The translations under genes and the position numbers were made by a program. This document shows, piece by piece, positions 7,370-11,072 of a stretch of 11,072 nucleotides of DNA (position 1 is its first letter; each line of letters starts with the position of its first letter). Below the pieces are notes generated by a model, which was given only the letters and a program-made list of their open reading frames with translations, searched no databases and was not told where the DNA came from. This stretch comes from Desulfobacteraceae bacterium. GTDB lineage: Bacteria > Desulfobacterota > DSM-4660 > Desulfatiglandales > Desulfatiglandaceae. The stretch lies in the NCBI GenBank assembly GCA_011048855.1, contig DSCZ01000338.1:1-11072 (forward strand). The letters are read 5' to 3'.

Positions 7370-7385
7370 TGGCACGGGGATTGCT
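7370..7385 (+). promoter_or_regulatory. Sigma-54 (-24/-12) promoter
   Basis: TGGCACGGGGATTGCT matches the sigma-54 consensus TGGCAC-N5-TTGC at every defined base, with GG and GC in correct spacing. The predicted start point is near 7396, leaving a leader of about 110 bases before the GTG at 7508. It points toward the degenerate receiver, the dCACHE kinase and probably the two receivers beyond. A sigma-54 activator gene ends only 131 bases upstream, which supports the call. Confidence 0.85.
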
Positions 7386-7507
7386 GCCGTTGTGTGATCA
7401 TAACCTTTTTGCCGGCATGGCTTGTTCAGCAAAATTTTTACAGGCTATACGCCATAGAATAAAAAATTCGTATTCGAGTGGGAAATAGTTTATAATCGAG
7501 GATATCA

Positions 7508-7903
7508 GTGGAACTGCCTTATACGATCCTGATTGCAGAACGCAACCGCCATGTCAGGGAGCTTCTCAAGCGTGAGATGTCTGCTGAAGGCTACCGGGTT
7601 CATACTGCGGCTAACGCGGCCCAGTTGCTGGATGCCGTATCCACTGAAAGGCCTCCGGACATCGTTGTTCTGGACCTGGATTTGCCTGATGCTGGAGGAA
7701 GGAGGATTATTGGAGAAGTCAAATCCCTGGCTCCCAATGTCCCCGTGATTTTACACACGCTGTCTGTGGACGCCGATACGCCATCGATAAACGGTACGGT
7801 GGCTTTCATCGAAAAGCAGGAAAACAGCATCGATGAACTGAAGAAAAGGGTCGGTGATTTATTGGGCTGCGCCCCAATGGTTTCCAACACTGAAACAGCA
7901 TGA
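7508..7903 (+). CDS. Degenerate stand-alone receiver protein
   Basis: A 131-residue protein with a GTG start; GAGGA (7498-7502) lies 5 bases upstream. The fold is that of a receiver (YTILIAERNRHVRELLKREM at the start, IVVLDLDLPDAGG in the middle), with phospho-acceptor D56 and T84 kept. The acidic pair normally read as DD is E11/R12 (ILIAERN), and the conserved Lys-Pro is K103-Q104 (FIEKQ). Replacing the second acid with Arg should weaken Mg2+ binding, so phosphorylation may be poor or absent and signalling may depend on binding alone. There is no output domain. It is the first gene after the sigma-54 promoter and lies 27 bases before the dCACHE kinase, so a role tied to that kinase is likely but unproven. 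Confidence 0.88.
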   Translation: MELPYTILIAERNRHVRELLKREMSAEGYRVHTAANAAQLLDAVSTERPPDIVVLDLDLPDAGGRRIIGEVKSLAPNVPVILHTLSVDADTPSINGTVAFIEKQENSIDELKKRVGDLLGCAPMVSNTETA

Positions 7904-7930
7904 ATCATCCTCGTTCCGGACCGATGGGTT

Positions 7931-9616
7931 ATGAAAGACTCTTCACCGAAAGACAACAGCTACTATAGTTCCCTTGCCAGGAACCTTTCATTGACCGTGA
8001 TATTGGTTTCCCTGACGCCGATGATTCTGATCAGCGGTTTGATTCTCTACCAGTACAGGATATCCCATTATGAAAAGGTTGAAGCCCACCTGGTGGAACT
8101 CGTTCAAAAGCATCGCCTGGATATCGACGTATTTTTGAAAGAAAAGCTGGGTGACATCCAGGTCCTGGCAGAGACCTTCACCTACGCGGAACTGAGCGAC
8201 ACCGGCTTTCTCCAGGACCGGCTCCAGGCGCTGCAAAAATTCTACAACAATGCTTTCGTTGATCTGGGAGTTGTGAACAAAGACGGGCTGCAGGTGGCCT
8301 ATGCGGGTCCGTTCAGGCTGGGGCAGGCCCTTTACTCGGAGGCGCCGTGGTTCCGGCCGGCCAAAACAAAGCCCTACGTGATAAGTGATGTATTCCTCGG
8401 CCTCAGGGGCCTTCCACACTTCGTTATAGCAGTCAGGCAAACATGGAAAGAGGATGTCTGGATTCTAAGGGCGACCATAGATTTCGTTGCATTTAACAAC
8501 CTTGTCCAAAATATGAGGATCGGTCAAACAGGCTTTGCATTCATTTTGAACAAAAACGGCGAATTCCAGACCACCCCCCATGGCAGCGTCGTTTCATGCA
8601 CCCATCCCTACCCCGAATACCTCCTTGCTGCCACACCCACTAGAGACAAGGTACATGTATTTCGGGCGACCAATTCCGAAAACCGTGAAAATATCTATGC
8701 AGCAGCTATGTTAAAGAACGGTGAGTGGCTCCTCGTTTGCCAGCAGCCGGTAAGTGAGGCTTTTGCGGACTTTCTGAAGGCTGTGAAGCTCACCATAGTG
8801 CTTGTTCTCCTGGGAGGGCTCTGCATCGTTACCATGGCCGTATATGTCTCTCGGCGCATGGTGAACCGGGTAGCGCAGGCAGACCTGGAAAAACAGGTGA
8901 TGAACCAGCAGATCGTCGAGACCGGCAAGCTTGCCTCGGTTGGAGAGCTCGCAGCCGGTATCGCGCACGAAATAAACAATCCTGTGGCGATAATGGTCGA
9001 AGAAGCCGGCTGGATGGGAGATCTGTTCGAGGAAGAAGAATTCAAGCAAAGTAGTAATCTCGATGAGTTCAAGCGGGCGCTCGAACAGATCAAGACTCAG
9101 GGCAAACGTTGCAAGGCTATAACGCACAAGTTGTTGAGCTTCGCACGTAAAACCGATACACGGATTGAAGAAGTTCAGGTAGGGGAAGTAATTGAAGAAC
9201 TTGTGATTCTCTCCGCCCAGCGAGCCAAATACAGCAATGTAGCCATCAAAACGGATATAGAGGAGGGATTGCCCTCTTTGCATATTTCCCAGTCCGAACT
9301 CCAGCAGGTTATACTCAATCTTATCAATAACGCGCTGGATGCTATGGAAAAGAAGGGGGGCAATCTTAGCCTCAGTGCCCGGAAAGAAGAAGATCATATT
9401 GTTATTGAAGTGGCCGATGACGGTCCGGGGATACCTCAGGCCAATCTTGCACGGATTTTCGATCCTTTTTTCACGACTAAACTGGTAGGCAAAGGTACAG
9501 GCTTGGGTTTGTCCATATGCTATGGTATCGTAAAAAAAATGGGAGGTGAGATAACCGCCCGGAGCAGCGTCGGGAAAGGGACGACCTTCCGTATTTCCAT
9601 CCCCTGCAAACAATGA
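7931..9616 (+). CDS. dCACHE-type sensor histidine kinase
   Basis: A 561-residue kinase. ATG 7931 is the only in-frame start before the first membrane segment, though its ribosome site is weak. Domains: membrane segment about 21-41; extracytoplasmic region about 45-280 resembling a double CACHE sensor (LGVVNKDGLQVAYAGPF, ALYSEAPWF, PHFVIAVRQ, then a second lobe around IGQTGFAFILNKNGE), which in this fold binds small metabolites; membrane segment about 285-306; a short coiled linker without a clear HAMP domain; HisKA with H346 (AAGIAHEINNP); ATPase domain with N-box VILNLINNALDAM (460-472), G1 DDGPG (496-500), FFTTK and GKGTGLGLS (520-528). All kinase motifs are intact. The H-box region closely resembles that of the kinase at the left edge. 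Two receivers follow and are probable partners. The ligand is unknown. Confidence 0.95.
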   Translation: MKDSSPKDNSYYSSLARNLSLTVILVSLTPMILISGLILYQYRISHYEKVEAHLVELVQKHRLDIDVFLKEKLGDIQVLAETFTYAELSDTGFLQDRLQALQKFYNNAFVDLGVVNKDGLQVAYAGPFRLGQALYSEAPWFRPAKTKPYVISDVFLGLRGLPHFVIAVRQTWKEDVWILRATIDFVAFNNLVQNMRIGQTGFAFILNKNGEFQTTPHGSVVSCTHPYPEYLLAATPTRDKVHVFRATNSENRENIYAAAMLKNGEWLLVCQQPVSEAFADFLKAVKLTIVLVLLGGLCIVTMAVYVSRRMVNRVAQADLEKQVMNQQIVETGKLASVGELAAGIAHEINNPVAIMVEEAGWMGDLFEEEEFKQSSNLDEFKRALEQIKTQGKRCKAITHKLLSFARKTDTRIEEVQVGEVIEELVILSAQRAKYSNVAIKTDIEEGLPSLHISQSELQQVILNLINNALDAMEKKGGNLSLSARKEEDHIVIEVADDGPGIPQANLARIFDPFFTTKLVGKGTGLGLSICYGIVKKMGGEITARSSVGKGTTFRISIPCKQ

Positions 9617-9704
9617 AATCAGGGGGTCGGCTCTTTGCCGGGGAAGCCTTCAATTCAAAGGTCTGCAAGGGAAGGAAGGAGGCCCGCGCGAAAGGAGAAG
9701 ATGA

Positions 9705-10136
9705 ATGTCTATTGCTAATGTTCTTTTAGTGGACGATGAAGTCGCCTTCGTGGAGACCATGACAAAACGGCTCAACAAACGTGGGCTGGATATCACAGCC
9801 GCCTACGGAGGTCCGGAGGCGCTGGAAACGCTTGACAAGGACCCTTCAATAGAGGTGGTGATTCTTGACGTCAAAATGCCGATAATGGACGGGATAGAAA
9901 CATTGAGTGAAATAAAGAAGAAACATCCTTTGACGGAAGTGATCATGCTCACCGGGCATGCAACCGTCGACTCGGCGATCGAGGGAATGAAACGGGGTGC
10001 TTTCGACTACCTGATGAAACCCTGTGAGCTGGATCAGTTGATTGAGAAGGTGAAAGAAGCCGCAGCCAGGAAACATGCCCAGGAAGAAAAAATAATTCAG
10101 GCCCGGTTGAAAAACATAACCGGAAGACGGACTTGA
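9705..10136 (+). CDS. Stand-alone response regulator receiver protein
   Basis: A 143-residue protein from ATG 9705 with AAAGGAG at 9691-9697; an overlapping ATG at 9701 is out of frame. The receiver is complete: D10/D11, phospho-acceptor D55 (VILDVKMPIMDG), T83 (MLTGHA) and K105 (LMKPCEL). The C-terminal 20 residues are basic and helical (KHAQEEKIIQARLKN), with no DNA-binding domain. It begins 88 bases after the dCACHE kinase, its likely phosphate donor, and ends 6 bases before the next receiver gene. Without an output domain it should act by protein contact, as a phosphorelay intermediate or as a phosphate sink. Confidence 0.93.
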   Translation: MSIANVLLVDDEVAFVETMTKRLNKRGLDITAAYGGPEALETLDKDPSIEVVILDVKMPIMDGIETLSEIKKKHPLTEVIMLTGHATVDSAIEGMKRGAFDYLMKPCELDQLIEKVKEAAARKHAQEEKIIQARLKNITGRRT

Positions 10137-10142
10137 AATCCA

Positions 10143-10580
10143 ATGAACGAAAATTCGTATTCCGGACAGGTAACACCCCCACCCACTCAAGGGAATATGG
10201 AGGAGGAGGTTATTTCCGTTCTCCTGATAGATGATGAGCGAGACTACGTGAATGTGCTTGCCAACCGGATGAAGCGCAGGAAAATCAACGCCACCAAAGC
10301 CTATAACGGATCGAGCGCGATCCAGCTTCTTCGCAGAAACGATTTCGACGTAGCGGTCCTTGACCTCAAGATGCAGGACATGTACGGCATCGAAGTCCTG
10401 AAAGTCTTCAAAAAAATGGCTCCGTCAATGCCGGTGATCATGCTGACTGGCCACGGTTCTGCGGAAGCGGCCAGGGAAGGAATCAGGGAGGGAGCATTCG
10501 ATTACCTGATGAAACCCTGCGAACTGGAAGAACTGATCGAAAAAATCCGCAAAGCGTATGCCAGCCGGGAATCGGCCTAA
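10143..10580 (+). CDS. Stand-alone response regulator receiver protein (second of tandem pair)
   Basis: A 145-residue protein from ATG 10143, 6 bases after the previous stop. An in-frame ATG at 10197 with AAGGG (10189-10193) nearby would give 127 residues starting MEEEVISVLL; since the first 18 residues (MNENSYSGQVTPPPTQGN) look unstructured, either start is possible. The receiver keeps D30/D31, phospho-acceptor D74 (AVLDLKMQDMYG), T102 (MLTGHG) and K124 (LMKPCEL). The proline normally following DLKM is Gln here. The C-terminal half is very like that of the preceding receiver (both end GAFDYLMKPCEL...LIEK), so they are related paralogues probably served by the same kinase. There is no output domain. 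Its stop codon overlaps the stop of a minus-strand kinase remnant. Confidence 0.9.
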   Translation: MNENSYSGQVTPPPTQGNMEEEVISVLLIDDERDYVNVLANRMKRRKINATKAYNGSSAIQLLRRNDFDVAVLDLKMQDMYGIEVLKVFKKMAPSMPVIMLTGHGSAEAAREGIREGAFDYLMKPCELEELIEKIRKAYASRESA

Positions 10581-10727
10581 GACGCCTCTCCGGGCACAGG
10601 AACCGGAAGGGTGAAAGAAAATCTGATCCATTCACCTTCCCGGCTTTCCGCCCATATTCTCCCTCCGTGCATTTCAATGATGTTCTTTGTGATAAAAAGA
10701 ACCATTTCCGGATGGAAACTATCTCCA
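10577..10727 (-). pseudogene. Remnant of a histidine-kinase ATPase domain (C-terminal end only)
   Basis: On the minus strand, in a frame different from the kinase that ends at 10719, about 49 codons read SGDSFHPEMVLFITKNI, IEMHGGRIWAES and REGEWIRFSFTLPV, then stop at 10577-10579. This is the usual C-terminal end of a HATPase domain (family pattern: GLGLFITKKIIEMHGGRIWAES). The N, G1 and F boxes are missing, and the glycines of G2 are replaced by HPEMV. No start codon or ribosome site serves it. It may be the leftover of a neighbouring kinase after deletion, or a second ATPase module cut from the upstream kinase by a frameshift. The homology is clear; the origin is not. Confidence 0.55.
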
Positions 10728-11072
10728 CTGGCCGGGTAATAGACATACGAATGTCGTGCCCTTTCCAACCTCGCTGTCAACCGATATCGTACCCCTCAAA
10801 TTATCGACGATCTCCTTGACGATGACCATGCCGAGACCGGTGCCTTCCTCGGCTGCTTCCTTTGCGTTTTCCGCGCGGAAAAATTCGGTGAACAACCGGG
10901 AAATATCCTGTCGCGGGATTCCGATGCCGGTATCGGAGACATCCAGCCTCACCCGGCCGTCCGGGTAAAGTGATGTTGCCACATCAACCTTCCCGCCCGG
11001 GGGAGTGTACTTGATTGCATTTGAGACCAGGTTTGCAAAAAGATCGTCGAGCAGTTTCTCGTCGGCCATTAC
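10719..11072 (-). CDS. Sensor histidine kinase, C-terminal ATPase domain (5' end outside window)
   Basis: The frame is open to the right window edge (Val codon, then MADEKLLDDL), so only the catalytic C-terminus is seen and the ATG at 11069 is not the true start. Counting from that Met: N-box LFANLVSNAIKYTPPGG (10-26, with N13 and N17), G1 DTGIGIP (46-52), F-box LFTEFF (59-64), G2 EEGTGLGM (74-81), then GTISVDSEVGKGTTFVCLLP and a TAG at 10719-10721. All nucleotide-binding motifs are present. It ends LLPGQWR, immediately overlapping the out-of-frame ATPase remnant. It is convergent with the plus-strand receivers and so is not in their operon. Sensor and phospho-acceptor domains lie outside the window. 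Confidence 0.88.
   Translation of the reverse strand, partial: VMADEKLLDDLFANLVSNAIKYTPPGGKVDVATSLYPDGRVRLDVSDTGIGIPRQDISRLFTEFFRAENAKEAAEEGTGLGMVIVKEIVDNLRGTISVDSEVGKGTTFVCLLPGQWR

Noticed and set aside
7279..7488. A 69-codon open frame in the gap before the degenerate receiver
   Set aside because: It spans the sigma-54 promoter, lacks a ribosome site and shows no protein-like pattern; the gap is better read as regulatory DNA plus leader.
8711..9613. Long minus-strand open frame (300 codons) opposite the dCACHE kinase
   Set aside because: It is antisense to the HisKA and ATPase domains, with no recognised motif.
9628..9640. CGGC-TCTTT-GCCG hairpin after the dCACHE kinase
   Set aside because: It is a four-base stem without a T-run; not a convincing terminator.

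Overview
The window is a dense signal-transduction locus of about 11 kb. It carries ten protein genes or gene parts: four histidine kinases (two cut by the window edges), six response-regulator receiver domains and one CBS-domain protein. Only one of the six receivers is joined to a DNA-binding output. Kinases with a HEINNP H-box, stand-alone receivers with a KPC motif, a dCACHE-type kinase, a sigma-54 activator with a matching sigma-54 promoter, and medium GC content suggest a Desulfobacterota (former Deltaproteobacteria) genome. This is inferred from style; there is no marker gene.

Left block (1-4200, plus strand): the C-terminal part of a membrane histidine kinase; a 691-residue protein joining an N-terminal receiver domain directly to a complete SLC13/DASS-type anion transporter; a stand-alone receiver with a TTG start and an AT-rich tail; and a two-CBS-domain protein. 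The simplest reading is a transporter switched after translation by phosphorylation of its own receiver, with the kinase upstream as likely donor.

Middle block (4201-7239, plus strand): an NtrB-like membrane kinase and an NtrC-like sigma-54 activator separated by 3 bases, a classic kinase/regulator pair. Two 11/9-bp palindromes spaced exactly 21 bp lie upstream of the kinase.

Right block (7240-10580, plus strand): a 268-bp intergenic region with a consensus -24/-12 sigma-54 promoter and, about 130 bp upstream of the predicted transcription start, a perfect 15-bp palindrome suited to an enhancer site. It precedes a receiver with a degenerate acidic pocket, a dCACHE sensor kinase and two stand-alone KPC receivers. 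The neighbouring NtrC-like protein probably drives this promoter, so one two-component system would control the synthesis of another.

Right edge (10577-11072, minus strand): the C-terminal ATPase domain of a further kinase, followed out of frame by the last part of a second ATPase domain, a likely pseudogene remnant or frameshift.

The most unusual item is the receiver-SLC13 fusion, in which both SNT substrate/sodium motifs are altered and a roughly 70-residue extracytoplasmic segment is inserted.
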